DNA of 55,493 nucleotides from an uncultured Steroidobacter sp. (GCF_937958065.1 NZ_CALFXI010000075.1:1-55493), one strand, 5' to 3'. Positions 1 to 12,200 are shown, numbered from the stretch's first letter. Program-made: numbers and translations. The notes: generated by a model not told the origin, from the letters alone.

Positions 1-48
1 GCAAAGAAGCGTCCAGCAAAGCTGCGCGAGCGGGTGCGTCGGCGCTAG
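1..48 (+). CDS. C-terminal tail of an upstream gene (partial)
   Basis: Frame 1 is open from the first base and ends at TAG 46-48, giving a short very basic tail (AKKRPAKLRERVRRR). Lysine/arginine-rich ends of this kind are common in real proteins, but 15 residues do not identify a family and the frame could be chance. The gene body lies outside the window. Confidence 0.3.
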   Translation, partial: AKKRPAKLRERVRRR

Positions 49-78
49 TGGGACGGCGGCGCTAGGTTCGCCAGAGGA

Positions 79-417
79 TTACCGAGACTTTTGAGGACTG
101 ACTTGGTAAACGGCTTTATCCTCTTGAACCCGGAGCTGCCAATACTCCGGCCGGCGCGAGTGGTGCGCTACAGCGACGATAAGAATACCGCCCGGTTCGG
201 GTCGATAGACAATCGCGAAGGGGAAACCGCGAACAAAAACTCTACGGGTAGGCTTGGACGCTGGGGCGCCAGAGAAAGGAAATGCGAGAGCTCTGGCTGT
301 TGCCGCTTCTACCGCCGCCGCAAAGCTGGTGCCGAGGCCCGGCTCTTGTGTCTGGTAGTACGCAACTTGCGCGAGAAACTCACGGCGGGCTGGCGCGATG
401 AATCTCGCGCGCTTCAT
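79..417 (-). CDS. ParE/RelE-family toxin of a type II toxin-antitoxin pair
   Basis: 112 residues, normal for a ParE/RelE-superfamily toxin. The N-terminus (RFIAPARREFLAQVAYYQ) is the helical hairpin with basic and Tyr residues typical of ParE, followed by a beta-sheet core with FVRGFPFAIVYR and IVAVAHHSRRPEYW, the family's usual 'hp(Y)…I.Y.…i.i.avaH..R.P.YW' ending. ParE members poison DNA gyrase; RelE members cut mRNA on the ribosome. Which one applies cannot be read from sequence alone, though the C-terminal pattern fits ParE better. Its ATG (417) overlaps the stop of the antitoxin gene as ATGA, so the two are translationally coupled with the antitoxin first. Antisense frames here are shadows. 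Confidence 0.85.
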   Translation of the reverse strand: MKRARFIAPARREFLAQVAYYQTQEPGLGTSFAAAVEAATARALAFPFSGAPASKPTRRVFVRGFPFAIVYRPEPGGILIVAVAHHSRRPEYWQLRVQEDKAVYQVSPQKSR

Positions 418-641
418 CGCGAAAGGCGACGCGCGTCAGCAAACACATCCTCGGCTGAATACACGGAGATCTCTCCGCGATCGAATGCCGCGAGGCGTTG
501 CTCAATCTCCTCGGCCCAGGCTTTTTCCACATCGGAAATCGGTGAGTGCAGCGATTCCAGCAGGGTCTCGGCGAGTTTCGCGCGATCCTCAGCTGACAGA
601 GCGCGGGCCTGCTCTTCGAGCTGCTTCAGGGAAGTTGGCAT
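414..641 (-). CDS. Antitoxin, 'addiction module component' family
   Basis: 75 residues starting MPTSLKQLEEQARALS, then AEDRAKLAETLLESL, an acidic middle (SDVEKAWAEEIEQRLAAFDRG) and an end with YSAEDVFADARR. This is the small acidic antitoxin family annotated as putative addiction module component (TIGR02574-like), which pairs with ParE/RelE toxins. I chose ATG 641 over the upstream GTG 653 because GGAGGTG (about 644-650 read on the minus strand) is well placed as its ribosome binding site and would lie inside the longer frame. Antitoxins of this type bind and neutralise the toxin and repress the pair's promoter; the palindrome at 681-704 upstream is a candidate operator. Confidence 0.85.
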   Translation of the reverse strand: MPTSLKQLEEQARALSAEDRAKLAETLLESLHSPISDVEKAWAEEIEQRLAAFDRGEISVYSAEDVFADARRLSR

Positions 642-680
642 AGGCACCTCCACGTCTGAAGGCGGAGTCTACATCGACCG

Positions 681-704
681 GAGGGGATCGGAATCGATCC
701 CCTC
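681..704. promoter_or_regulatory. 10-bp-arm palindrome upstream of the toxin-antitoxin pair
   Basis: GAGGGGATCG, a 4-base GAAT loop, then CGATCCCCTC: a perfect 10-bp inverted repeat in the 78 bp between the antitoxin start (641) and the gltD stop (720). Neither side has a T-tract, so it is a poor intrinsic terminator. Its place at the promoter of the antitoxin-toxin operon suits an autoregulatory operator. It could also act as a 3'-end stabilising hairpin for the gltBD message. Confidence 0.5.
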
Positions 705-719
705 GGTTAGCACCAAAAT

Positions 720-2204
720 TCAGGGAAGTTCGGTCGTTCCCATCAGGTAGCGATCGCACTCACGGGCCGCGCCACGGCCTTCGTTGATCGCCCAGACGAT
801 CAGGCTCTGACCGCGACGGCAGTCGCCGGCGGCGAACACGCCTTTCAAGCTCGTGGTGAACTTGCCGTGATCGGCCTTCACGTTGCTGCGGGCATCGGTC
901 TCAATGTCGAGATCTTTCAGCAGCATCTGCTCGGGGCCGAGGAAGCCCATCGCCAGCAGGACCAACTGAGCGGGATAGACCTTCTCCGTGCCCGGCACTT
1001 CGACCGGCACGAAACCGCCCTTGTCGTTCTTCTGCCAATCGATCTGCACGGTGACGACTTCCTTCACCGCACCGTCGGCGTCCACGCCGAAGCGCTTCAC
1101 CGTCGTGAGATACGTGCGAGGGTCCGCACCGAACCTGGCCGCGGCTTCCTCCTGGCCATAGTCCATCTTGTAGACCTTGGGCCACTCCGGCCAGGGATTG
1201 TCATCGGCGCGATCCATCGGAGGCTGCGCCATGATTTCGATCTGAGTGATCGATTTGCAGCCCTGGCGCATCGCCGTGCCGACGCAGTCGGTGCCGGTGT
1301 CGCCGCCGCCGATGACGATCACGTCCTTGCCGCGGGCGTGAATCGGCGCATGATCGGCGCCGCCGTTCAACAGCGCCTGGGTGCTGCCAGTGAGATATTC
1401 CATGGCGAAGTGCACGCCCTTGGCGGTGCGGCCCTCGACGGGCAAATCACGAGGCTGAGTGGCGCCGGTCGCGATCACGATCGCGTCGAAGTCCTTACGC
1501 AGCAGCTGCGGTTCGACGTTGTCGCCGACGTTGGCGTTGCAGATGAACTTGATGCCTTCCTGCTCCATCAGCTTCAAGCGGCGCTCGACGACTTCCTTCT
1601 TGTCGAGCTTCATGTTCGGAATGCCGTACATCAGCAGCCCGCCCGGGCGATCGGCACGCTCGAGCACGGTCACGGTGTGACCCGCTTTGTTCAACTGTGC
1701 GGCAGCGGCGAGGCCCGCGGGGCCGGAACCGATCACGGCGACCTTCTTGCCAGTGCGAGTCTTCGGCGGCTCGGGCAGCACCCAGCCTTCTTCCCAGCCG
1801 CGATCGACGATGGCGTTCTCGATCGTCTTGATCGTGACGGGAGGATTGTTGATGCCGAGCACGCACGAACCTTCGCACGGCGCCGGGCACACGCGACCGG
1901 TGAACTCGGGGAAGTTGTTGGTCATGTGCAGGCGGTCGAGCGCTTCGCGCCACAGCCCGCGATAGACCAGATCGTTCCATTCCGGAATCACATTGTTCAC
2001 CGGACAGCCCGAGGCCATGCCGCTGATCAATTTGCCGGTGTGACAGAACGGCACGCCGCAGTCCATGCAGCGGGCGGCTTGATTGCGCAGCCGCTTGTCT
2101 TCCATGTGGTGATGGAATTCCTTCCAGTCCTTGACCCGTTCCTGCGGCGTGCGATCGACCGGCAGCTCCCGTAGATACTCGATGAATCCTGTTGGCTTAC
2201 CCAT
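720..2204 (-). CDS. gltD: Glutamate synthase (NADPH), small beta subunit
   Basis: 494 residues, close to the usual size. GltD takes electrons from NADPH through FAD and two [4Fe-4S] clusters to the large subunit, which makes two glutamates from glutamine plus 2-oxoglutarate. The N-terminus carries the clustered cysteines (RCMDCGVPFCHTG, then GCPVNN and later CPAPCEGSC). The FAD site is VAVIGSGPAGLAAA near residue 155 and the NADPH site is VIVIGGGDTGTDC near residue 295. The end has the family's GVFAAGDCRRGQSLIVWAI. It lies 141 bp downstream of gltB on the same strand, and a strong hairpin (2275-2300) sits in that gap. Cytoplasmic; nitrogen assimilation. Confidence 0.97.
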   Translation of the reverse strand: MGKPTGFIEYLRELPVDRTPQERVKDWKEFHHHMEDKRLRNQAARCMDCGVPFCHTGKLISGMASGCPVNNVIPEWNDLVYRGLWREALDRLHMTNNFPEFTGRVCPAPCEGSCVLGINNPPVTIKTIENAIVDRGWEEGWVLPEPPKTRTGKKVAVIGSGPAGLAAAAQLNKAGHTVTVLERADRPGGLLMYGIPNMKLDKKEVVERRLKLMEQEGIKFICNANVGDNVEPQLLRKDFDAIVIATGATQPRDLPVEGRTAKGVHFAMEYLTGSTQALLNGGADHAPIHARGKDVIVIGGGDTGTDCVGTAMRQGCKSITQIEIMAQPPMDRADDNPWPEWPKVYKMDYGQEEAAARFGADPRTYLTTVKRFGVDADGAVKEVVTVQIDWQKNDKGGFVPVEVPGTEKVYPAQLVLLAMGFLGPEQMLLKDLDIETDARSNVKADHGKFTTSLKGVFAAGDCRRGQSLIVWAINEGRGAARECDRYLMGTTELP

Positions 2205-2274
2205 GACGAAAACTTGGCTCGTGGCTAGATGATGAAAAAGGTTACGGTCAGACAGTGAATGCGCGCGCGTCGCC

Positions 2275-2300
2275 GCGTTTATCCCCGTAGGGATAAACGC
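2275..2300. repeat. Strong hairpin between gltB and gltD (REP-like)
   Basis: GCGTTTATCCC, loop CGTA, GGGATAAACGC: a perfect 11-bp stem with a 4-base loop. Neither strand has a T-tract, so it is not an ordinary terminator. A hairpin between two co-transcribed genes could stabilise or process the message and set unequal subunit output. It may also be one copy of a dispersed REP-type palindrome; I saw no second copy in this window. Confidence 0.6.
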
Positions 2301-2345
2301 CGCTGACGCCGGCGAGCGTGCCTGTCGTAATCCTTCTGCTCTTCA

Positions 2346-7001
<4,656 letters not shown>

Positions 7002-7614
7002 ATAGGCCTACCGTTACCATCATCGGGAAATTCGCATCCGGCCGGACATCGCGCGAGCGACGGGCACGACCAGCGCCGCACATTCGAACCCGACTCCTGG
7101 GGCAGCGGTGGTGACTGCATCCCAAAAGGCGGCCCGGCGCGGGACCGTCGCCGCGGCGCGCGGCGTCCGATCAGCGGTGCTGACACCGTGATCACGGTCT
7201 AACTCTTTGATTCAGTAGGGCTGCTTCGCGAAGGTTGACAGCGCGTAAGGCCGGCCAGGGCCTCGTCGCGGACAAGCGCGTTGAATACAACCCGAAGGAA
7301 TGGCAGTCATATTACAGGGGTCGGCCCCTGCGTCAATGCGCCAGGAAAGACAAGAGCCCCCGGGTTATTTCCGCATCACCTCCGGGAAGCTCGGTACAAA
7401 CGCCGCCGCTCGAATGTACTGAAGTTGCATTTACCTGCCGGGAAGCGGCCTGGAATGATGCGCGCAGGAACTCAGAGCCATCCGCTTGACCGTCCCGGGG
7501 GCGCGTGATCAGATCGCTGGCGATCGCGACCGGCGGCCCAAACTGGCTAGAAATCAACTATTTCGCACCGTCGGCGCAACTCGGGCGCCGCTGCTCGTCC
7601 GTTGGGAGAAAGTT
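7002..7614. other. Divergent intergenic region, gltB / CsgG-like gene
   Basis: 613 bp without a convincing gene. It must hold the gltB promoter (minus strand) and the promoter of the exported protein at 7615 (plus strand). The clear element is the 14-bp perfect palindrome at 7185-7198. Small open frames here (about 7235-7508) are Arg/Pro-rich, lack ribosome binding sites and overlap one another, so I do not call them. Confidence 0.6.
7185..7198. promoter_or_regulatory. 14-bp perfect palindrome upstream of gltB
   Basis: ACCGTGATCACGGT is a perfect palindrome 184 bp upstream of the gltB start codon. Dimeric regulators bind sites of this form. The distance would suit an upstream activator or repressor site of a gltB promoter, but which protein binds is not readable from the sequence. 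Confidence 0.4.
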
Positions 7615-8601
7615 ATGAAGTCCGTATCGGCCCATGTTTCGGGAGTGAAGACGTGGGGCGTCCGCGCTGCTGTCGCCGCCTCTTTCGCGTGGCTCGGTTT
7701 GCCGTTGAGCGCAAGCGCGCAGAATGGGATCGAGCATTGTGACAAGCCAATGGGCGCGCTCGCGGTCGTCGAGCCGCAGGACTATGTCTCGCAGTCGCTG
7801 TCCAGTTACGGCTTACAGTCGCCGACCGGGCTGATCCGCATGATGGTTCAGCAATCGAACTGCTTCATCGTCGTGGAGCGCGGCATCGGTATGCAGAACA
7901 TGATGCAGGAACGCGCCCTGCAGGAGTCCGGTGAGCTGCGGCAGGGCTCGAACATGGGCGGTGGCCAGATGGTGAGCGCCGATTTCGTGCTCACTCCGGC
8001 CGTGGTGTTCTCCGAGAAAGATTCGGGCGGCATCGGTGGCGCGCTCGGCGGTCTGCTCCCCGGTTCCAAAGGCCGTGTGCTCGGTGCCGTAGCCGGCGGC
8101 CTGAAGTTCAAGGAAGCGCAGACCAGCATGCTCGTGACGGATGCGCGCACCGGTGTTCAGGTCGCTTCTGCCGATGGCAACACTCGCAAGGCCGACCTCA
8201 ACCTGGGCACGGCCCTGTTCGGCGGCAGCGCCGCCGGCGCACTCGGCGGCTATACCAAGACCAATGAAGGCAAAGTGATCGCGGCCAGCCTGGCGGACAA
8301 CTACAACAACATCGTGCGCTCGGTCCGCAATCAGCCGAGCCTGCAGCGCGATGTGGGCACGCTCGCCGAAGAGGCGGGCAGGAAGACCAAGGGCGGCGCC
8401 GTCTTCAACGAAGGCGACACCATCGTGCCGAAGCTCGGCAACCTGAAGGTGTACTCATCGCCCAGCGACACGTCCAAGACGGTCGCGACCCTGTCGAAAG
8501 GCGAAGAGATGATCTTCATGGGCGAGGAGCGGGACGGCTACCTGAAGATCGAATCCAGCAACGGCGGCGGCTGGGTGAGGAAGGTTCTGGTGACGCGTTG
8601 A
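7615..8601 (+). CDS. Exported CsgG/HfaB-like protein with C-terminal SH3-like domain
   Basis: 328 residues from ATG 7615, which follows GGGAGAA; longer in-frame starts lack a ribosome binding site. Residues 1-35 are a signal peptide (basic start, hydrophobic core, LSASAQN cut region). The body has CsgG/HfaB-like features: GLIRMMVQQSNCFIVVERG resembles the 'l…al..s.rF.vverg' strand and MVSADFVLTPAVVFSE the next one, followed by Gly-rich stretches and QTSMLVTDARTGVQVASADG. CsgG proteins form outer-membrane secretion channels for curli or holdfast anchors. The last 60 residues (GNLKVYSSPSDTSKTV … GGWVRKVLV) look like a bacterial SH3 domain, which usually binds peptidoglycan. There is no lipobox Cys, unlike CsgG itself. 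It stands alone with a terminator at 8621, with no curli genes nearby, so a general envelope role is likelier than curli export. Confidence 0.7.
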   Translation: MKSVSAHVSGVKTWGVRAAVAASFAWLGLPLSASAQNGIEHCDKPMGALAVVEPQDYVSQSLSSYGLQSPTGLIRMMVQQSNCFIVVERGIGMQNMMQERALQESGELRQGSNMGGGQMVSADFVLTPAVVFSEKDSGGIGGALGGLLPGSKGRVLGAVAGGLKFKEAQTSMLVTDARTGVQVASADGNTRKADLNLGTALFGGSAAGALGGYTKTNEGKVIAASLADNYNNIVRSVRNQPSLQRDVGTLAEEAGRKTKGGAVFNEGDTIVPKLGNLKVYSSPSDTSKTVATLSKGEEMIFMGEERDGYLKIESSNGGGWVRKVLVTR

Positions 8602-8620
8602 GCAACGCGCGACGGAGCGA

Positions 8621-8656
8621 AGCCGGGCGGGACCAGGTCTCGCCCGGCTTTTTTAT
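8621..8656 (+). terminator. Rho-independent terminator of the CsgG-like gene
   Basis: AGCCGGGCG, an 11-base loop, CGCCCGGCT followed at once by TTTTTA: a 9-bp GC-rich stem plus U-tract 20 bp after the stop codon at 8601. Confidence 0.9.
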
Positions 8657-8680
8657 TTGCCCGCGGCAGGCGTCGATCGG

Positions 8681-9025
8681 TCATCGCATGATCCTGTCGA
8701 GTGCCTTGCCTTTCGCGAGCTCGTCGATCAGCTTGTCCAGGTAGCGTATTTTCTGCATCAGCGGGTCTGTTATTTCCTCCACCCGAATGCCGCACACCAC
8801 GCCTTTGATGAAGACGCTGTTTGGGTGAATGGCGGGCGCTTCAGCGAAGAACGTCTGCAAGTCGATTGCTCTGTCGATCTGCTGCTGCAGCCCGGCGCGG
8901 CTGTAGCCGGTCAGCCAGCAGATGATCTGATCGACTTCGTCCTTGGTGCGGCCCTTCCGCTCCGCCTTCTGAACATAGAGCGGATAAACCTTAGAGAAGG
9001 GTATCGTGAAGACTCGGTGTGACAT
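8681..9025 (-). CDS. DUF2200 family protein
   Basis: 114 residues, full length for the family. It shows the conserved blocks VYPLYVQKAERKGRTKDEVDQ, ICWLTGY, TFFAEAPAIHPN, IKGVVCGIRVEEI and PLMQKIRYLDKLIDELAKGK. DUF2200 proteins are small, soluble and of unknown biochemical function, often present singly in proteobacterial and Bacteroidetes genomes. The ATG at 9025 is the natural family start. It is followed 18 bp upstream by the stop of the small membrane protein gene, so the two may share a transcript. Confidence 0.9.
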   Translation of the reverse strand: MSHRVFTIPFSKVYPLYVQKAERKGRTKDEVDQIICWLTGYSRAGLQQQIDRAIDLQTFFAEAPAIHPNSVFIKGVVCGIRVEEITDPLMQKIRYLDKLIDELAKGKALDRIMR

Positions 9026-9043
9026 TGCTGGTCTCGTCGTTCG

Positions 9044-9493
9044 CTATGCCGAACGCTGCGCATGTTTCAATTGACTCAGGTCGCTGTGAATTCGCGATCC
9101 GCGCTTGCACTTCCGCCACAGCCCCATGATCGAAAAGAACGCTGCGAGCGATAGCGGCGCGACGAGCAGCTGGACGGCCTGCATCGGGATCGAAAAGCAC
9201 AGCTGGATGGCCATCAGATAAATGGACAGGATGAGGATGATTCGCGCTGTCCAATAGATGATATCGAGCCGCACCTCGATTAGGCCCGTCGGGCGCAATG
9301 CCAGTTCGTCGACGGTCTGTTTGATCTCCGCGTCCTCGGCCGACAGCAGCTTCCGCTTCTTTTCCGATCGCGCCGCCCAGGCCGACTCGATCCATCGATT
9401 CACAAACGGCGCGACGGCATTCAGGGCCAGCCCGACCACGACCGTGAGCACCCACCACGCAGGATTCTTCAGGGCAAGCATGATGTCGTTCAT
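9044..9493 (-). CDS. Small hypothetical membrane protein
   Basis: 149 residues from ATG 9493; AAGGGG six bases before this ATG decides it over the ATG at 9499 and the longer frame to 9541. There is a hydrophobic helix near the N-terminus (WWVLTVVVGLALNAVAPFV), then a charged cytoplasmic-looking stretch (AARSEKKRKLLSAEDAEIKQ). Two more hydrophobic segments follow (IIYWTARIILILSIYLMAI and VQLLVAPLSLAAFFSIMGLW) and a basic tail. I do not recognise a family. It lies just upstream of the DUF2200 gene on the same strand, 18 bp apart. Confidence 0.6.
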   Translation of the reverse strand: MNDIMLALKNPAWWVLTVVVGLALNAVAPFVNRWIESAWAARSEKKRKLLSAEDAEIKQTVDELALRPTGLIEVRLDIIYWTARIILILSIYLMAIQLCFSIPMQAVQLLVAPLSLAAFFSIMGLWRKCKRGSRIHSDLSQLKHAQRSA

Positions 9494-9724
9494 CGTCATC
9501 CCCTTCCGTTTCCTTCGCCGGACCAGGAGGCAATGGCCCAAGCGCTATATCACATCCGGCCAGCCTGGTGCCGCGTCTTGACCTCGCCATTGCTCAGATT
9601 ACGACCGATTTCGCGGCGAGCCCATTCGCAGAATAGGCGGCATCGAGCGGCCGGCGAATCTGACGACGCCGGCGGGTCGCTCCCCGAAACGCGCTCGGGG
9701 CCAGCGCTTCTACCCAGATTATAG

Positions 9725-9742
9725 TATGGCTATTCAGCCATA
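9725..9742. promoter_or_regulatory. Putative BrnA operator upstream of brnT
   Basis: TATGGCT, 4-base spacer ATTC, AGCCATA: a perfect 7-bp-arm inverted repeat 18 bp before the brnT ATG. BrnTA operons are known to be autorepressed through the DNA-binding antitoxin BrnA, and this position overlaps where the promoter must be. Confidence 0.6.
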
Positions 9743-9759
9743 TCGGTGGTAACTTCGCC

Positions 9760-10074
9760 ATGACAGTCAACTTCGAATGGGATTTCGACAAGGATGCGGA
9801 AAACCAACGGAAGCACGCTGTCAGTTTCAGTCTCGCCCAGGGCGCCTTCCTGGATCCAAAGCGGGTCATTGCGCGCGATGTTGCCCATAGCAACGGCGAG
9901 GAACGGTTCTATTGTTTCGGTTCGGTGGGGGCAGAGGTGATCACCGTGCGGTTCACTTACCGGAACGAGGTGATTCGCATCATTGGCGCCGGATATTGGC
10001 GCAGGGGCAGGCGACTGTATGAGCAAGAAAATCAAGTACACGGACGAGCCGATTCAGGCCGAGGTGGTTCGTGA
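9760..10074 (+). CDS. brnT: BrnT-family ribonuclease toxin
   Basis: 104 residues. The start NFEWDFDKDAENQRKHAVSF is the hallmark BrnT opening ('feWd..Ka..N..KHgvsF'), followed by A.G.FLDP.R and a VRFTYR…IRIIGAGYWRRGRRLYEQ end ('R.IsARrA.r.Er..Y' in the family). BrnT is a RelE-fold ribonuclease that arrests growth. Its last 56 bp overlap the antitoxin gene in another frame, the normal BrnT-BrnA arrangement. The C-terminus runs some 15 residues longer than the usual BrnT, into the overlap. Confidence 0.9.
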   Translation: MTVNFEWDFDKDAENQRKHAVSFSLAQGAFLDPKRVIARDVAHSNGEERFYCFGSVGAEVITVRFTYRNEVIRIIGAGYWRRGRRLYEQENQVHGRADSGRGGS

Positions 10075-10300
10075 CTTTCTGCCGTCTCCCGATCAGCTGG
10101 TCATGGGAGAAGAAGGGGTGAAAGTGACGATTTCACTCAGCCGCAGGAGCGTCGATTTCTTCAAAGAGGCGGCGGAGCGCAATAACACGTCTTATCAAAG
10201 AATGATTCGGCGTTTGCTGGACGCGTATGCCGATCAGTATCGCTCCGATGTCACAAAGCGTCCCTCCGGACGTTCCAAGGCTCGCGCCGCGGAGCGCTGA
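10019..10300 (+). CDS. brnA: BrnA-family antitoxin
   Basis: 93 residues from ATG 10019, inside the end of brnT. The middle (VKVTISLSRRSVDFFKEAAERNNTSYQRMIRRLLDAYADQY) is a ribbon-helix-helix DNA-binding unit: the beta strand KVTISLS followed by two helices. BrnA neutralises BrnT and represses the operon; the palindrome at 9725-9742 is the candidate target. The tail is basic (RPSGRSKARAAER). Confidence 0.87.
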   Translation: MSKKIKYTDEPIQAEVVRDFLPSPDQLVMGEEGVKVTISLSRRSVDFFKEAAERNNTSYQRMIRRLLDAYADQYRSDVTKRPSGRSKARAAER

Positions 10301-10352
10301 GGTCAGCTGACGGCGGAGCCTGAGCACGCGGCGTTGGCGTGCTCCGAACGCA

Positions 10353-10382
10353 TCAGGCGCGTGCAAGCGCGCACGCGCCTGA
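10353..10382. terminator. Hairpin between the convergent brnA and tannase genes
   Basis: TCAGGCGCGTGC, loop AAGCGC, GCACGCGCCTGA: a perfect 12-bp stem. A second 8-bp hairpin (GAGCACGC … GCGTGCTC) lies at 10322-10344. Together they fill the 116-bp gap between two convergent genes. There is no T-tract, so termination by this structure is plausible but not certain. Confidence 0.5.
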
Positions 10383-10416
10383 GTGCAAGTGATGGACTAC
10401 TTCTTTCCTCGGTCAG

Positions 10417-12033
10417 TTACTTCGGCGCGCGAATCCAATCCAGCCGATCGTCCGGCTCTTTCTTCGGCGACGCCTTGACCCAGTTGGCTTCGTCATTCAC
10501 GTCGCCCTTGCCGCTGTACTTCGCATAGGCTGGATAGGGGAACAGCGGACGAGTGCGCACCACTCCCTGCGGGCCGCTCTGAGTGGCGACGACGCGGTCG
10601 GGGGCCTGGCCTTGCTCCACCCACTTCACCAGTTCGGGCAACAGCTCGAATGTGTTGGGCGCGTTGCCGCCGCGGCAATGGAACATGCCCGGGACCATGA
10701 ACACGCGGAACCATTCGCGCACTTTTTCGCCGCCGCCCTGGCGCGCTGTCACGTGAGCGTAATAATCGAGCAGCGCCATCGGGGAAACGCCAGCGTCGGC
10801 CCAGCCGTGGTAGACGATGAGCTTGCCGCCGCGCTTTTCGAATTCGCGCAGGTCCGGCGCTTGATGAGGCGCGACGGGGTCATACAGAGCCGCCATCTCC
10901 TCGGATTTCTCGACATCGGTGTCGAAGTTGAAAGTGCGATAGTTGTAATCGGCCGGCGGATTGGTCGGGAACGCGAGGTAGCGCAGATAGCCTTCCGCCA
11001 GCGACCGGCGGCCCGCGCCGCTCCAGGACAGCTCGCTGCCATAAGGGGTCGCGCCAGGCATCAGTTTCTCGCCCTTGCTATTCACCGGTCCGCTGTACAG
11101 CGCCTTGGCCGCGGCTACTTGCTCGGCGGTCAAACAGTCCGGGCCGTCGCCGTTCTTGCACTGGAGCCTGGCGGGATCGAATTTGCACGCGCGCGGATCG
11201 GTGAGGATGCCGTCGACGAGGCCGTCGAGTTTGTCGCACGCCTTCATGACACCTGCATTCAACACCTCGAGCTTGGCAGGCGTGAAGACTTCCGAACCGT
11301 CATCGCGCAGTAACTTTTGCGCATCCCAATTGTTGGCGATCGCGCCAAGGCGGCCGGGGAATGCGGGATCGCCCGCGATGATGCCGTCGAAGTCGTCGGG
11401 ATAGCGTTGTGCCTCGGTCAAGCCTTCACGGCCGCCGGTGGAACAGCCTCGGAAATAGGAGCGCGCCGGACGCTTGCCGTAGTAACGTTCGGCCAATGCC
11501 TTGCCGGCAATGGACATCAAATGCGTGGAACGGCCAGCGTAGTCTTCGCGGAGCGCAGGATCGCTGCCCCAGACAGGATCTTTCACCGGCAGTCCCACGT
11601 GCCCCATGTTGTGCGCGGCGACGACGAAGTTGTCGGCGAGCGCATCGGCGCAGTTGTTGATGTTGATGACGCCGCAGAAGCCGCCGCAGCCCACCTGAAA
11701 ATAGCGGCCGTTCCAGCTCTGACTCGGCAGGCGCACTTCGAACTGGATCTGCGGCTGAATGATGCCGTTGACGGCGCAATATTCAGCCGTGCCGTCTTTC
11801 GCCGGCACCAGCTTTGCCGAAAGCACCGAGAGGGGTGCTTCGAAGGTGTTCTTAAAATCTTCTTCAACCAGCCGCTCGCAGGGAATGGCTCCGCCGAGTC
11901 CGGCATCGAGCGTCGCGAGCGGGGCCTGGGGCTGCGATGCGTACGCGCCACTGCTTGTCGCAAATGAAGCTACAAAGCAGAGCAAGTGCGCGGTTGCCCC
12001 CAATAACACAGGGACTTTTATTGTGGACTGCAC
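10417..12033 (-). CDS. Exported tannase/feruloyl esterase family protein
   Basis: 538 residues from GTG 12033, preceded by GAGAGG on the minus strand; the frame upstream to 12165 has no comparable site. Residues 1-30 form a signal peptide (hydrophobic core LLGATAHLLCFVASFA, then SSGAYAS), so the enzyme acts in the periplasm or outside. Tannase-family (PF07519) esterases split phenolic esters such as gallate or ferulate esters. The nucleophile is Ser198 in RGCSTGGREG, the acid is the Asp of GWADAGVSP and the base is His452 in FHCRGG. The Cys197/Cys453 pair next to Ser and His is the family's signature disulfide. It is divergent from the TonB receptor gene, with operator copy 1 between them, so it probably supplies phenolic units to the island's pathway. 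The exact ester is unknown. Confidence 0.88.
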   Translation of the reverse strand: MQSTIKVPVLLGATAHLLCFVASFATSSGAYASQPQAPLATLDAGLGGAIPCERLVEEDFKNTFEAPLSVLSAKLVPAKDGTAEYCAVNGIIQPQIQFEVRLPSQSWNGRYFQVGCGGFCGVININNCADALADNFVVAAHNMGHVGLPVKDPVWGSDPALREDYAGRSTHLMSIAGKALAERYYGKRPARSYFRGCSTGGREGLTEAQRYPDDFDGIIAGDPAFPGRLGAIANNWDAQKLLRDDGSEVFTPAKLEVLNAGVMKACDKLDGLVDGILTDPRACKFDPARLQCKNGDGPDCLTAEQVAAAKALYSGPVNSKGEKLMPGATPYGSELSWSGAGRRSLAEGYLRYLAFPTNPPADYNYRTFNFDTDVEKSEEMAALYDPVAPHQAPDLREFEKRGGKLIVYHGWADAGVSPMALLDYYAHVTARQGGGEKVREWFRVFMVPGMFHCRGGNAPNTFELLPELVKWVEQGQAPDRVVATQSGPQGVVRTRPLFPYPAYAKYSGKGDVNDEANWVKASPKKEPDDRLDWIRAPK

Positions 12034-12189
12034 GGGCTTTCCTCTCGATTCTCTTGGTTTAAGAATTCTCGCCGGCCGGTCGCCGGAACAACAAAGGTGC
12101 ACGAACTCGCTGTCGTTGCACCATTTTCGCCATGCGACCGGCACGAGACAGGCTTGAAATGTCATCGCCTGCCTCTCTATGATCGTAAT

Positions 12190-12200
12190 ACATCATACAA
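12190..12200. promoter_or_regulatory. TCATACAA operator, copy 1 (tannase / TonB receptor)
   Basis: ACATCATACAA, carrying the 8-mer TCATACAA shared by five intergenic regions of the island. It sits within TATGAT-N8-ATCATA (12179-12198), an inverted pair of half-sites, in the 290-bp divergent region. It is the weakest match to TNGTNNNACNA of the five. A further ATACCA/TGGTAT pair lies within 12206-12236. Confidence 0.55.

Noticed and set aside
7235..7508. Two short plus-strand frames in the gltB upstream region
   Set aside because: They overlap each other, have no ribosome binding site, and contain Arg/Pro-rich sequence without homology.
9594..9893. 99-residue minus-strand frame over the brnT promoter
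   Set aside because: It runs antisense through the brnT start and operator and has no recognisable features.
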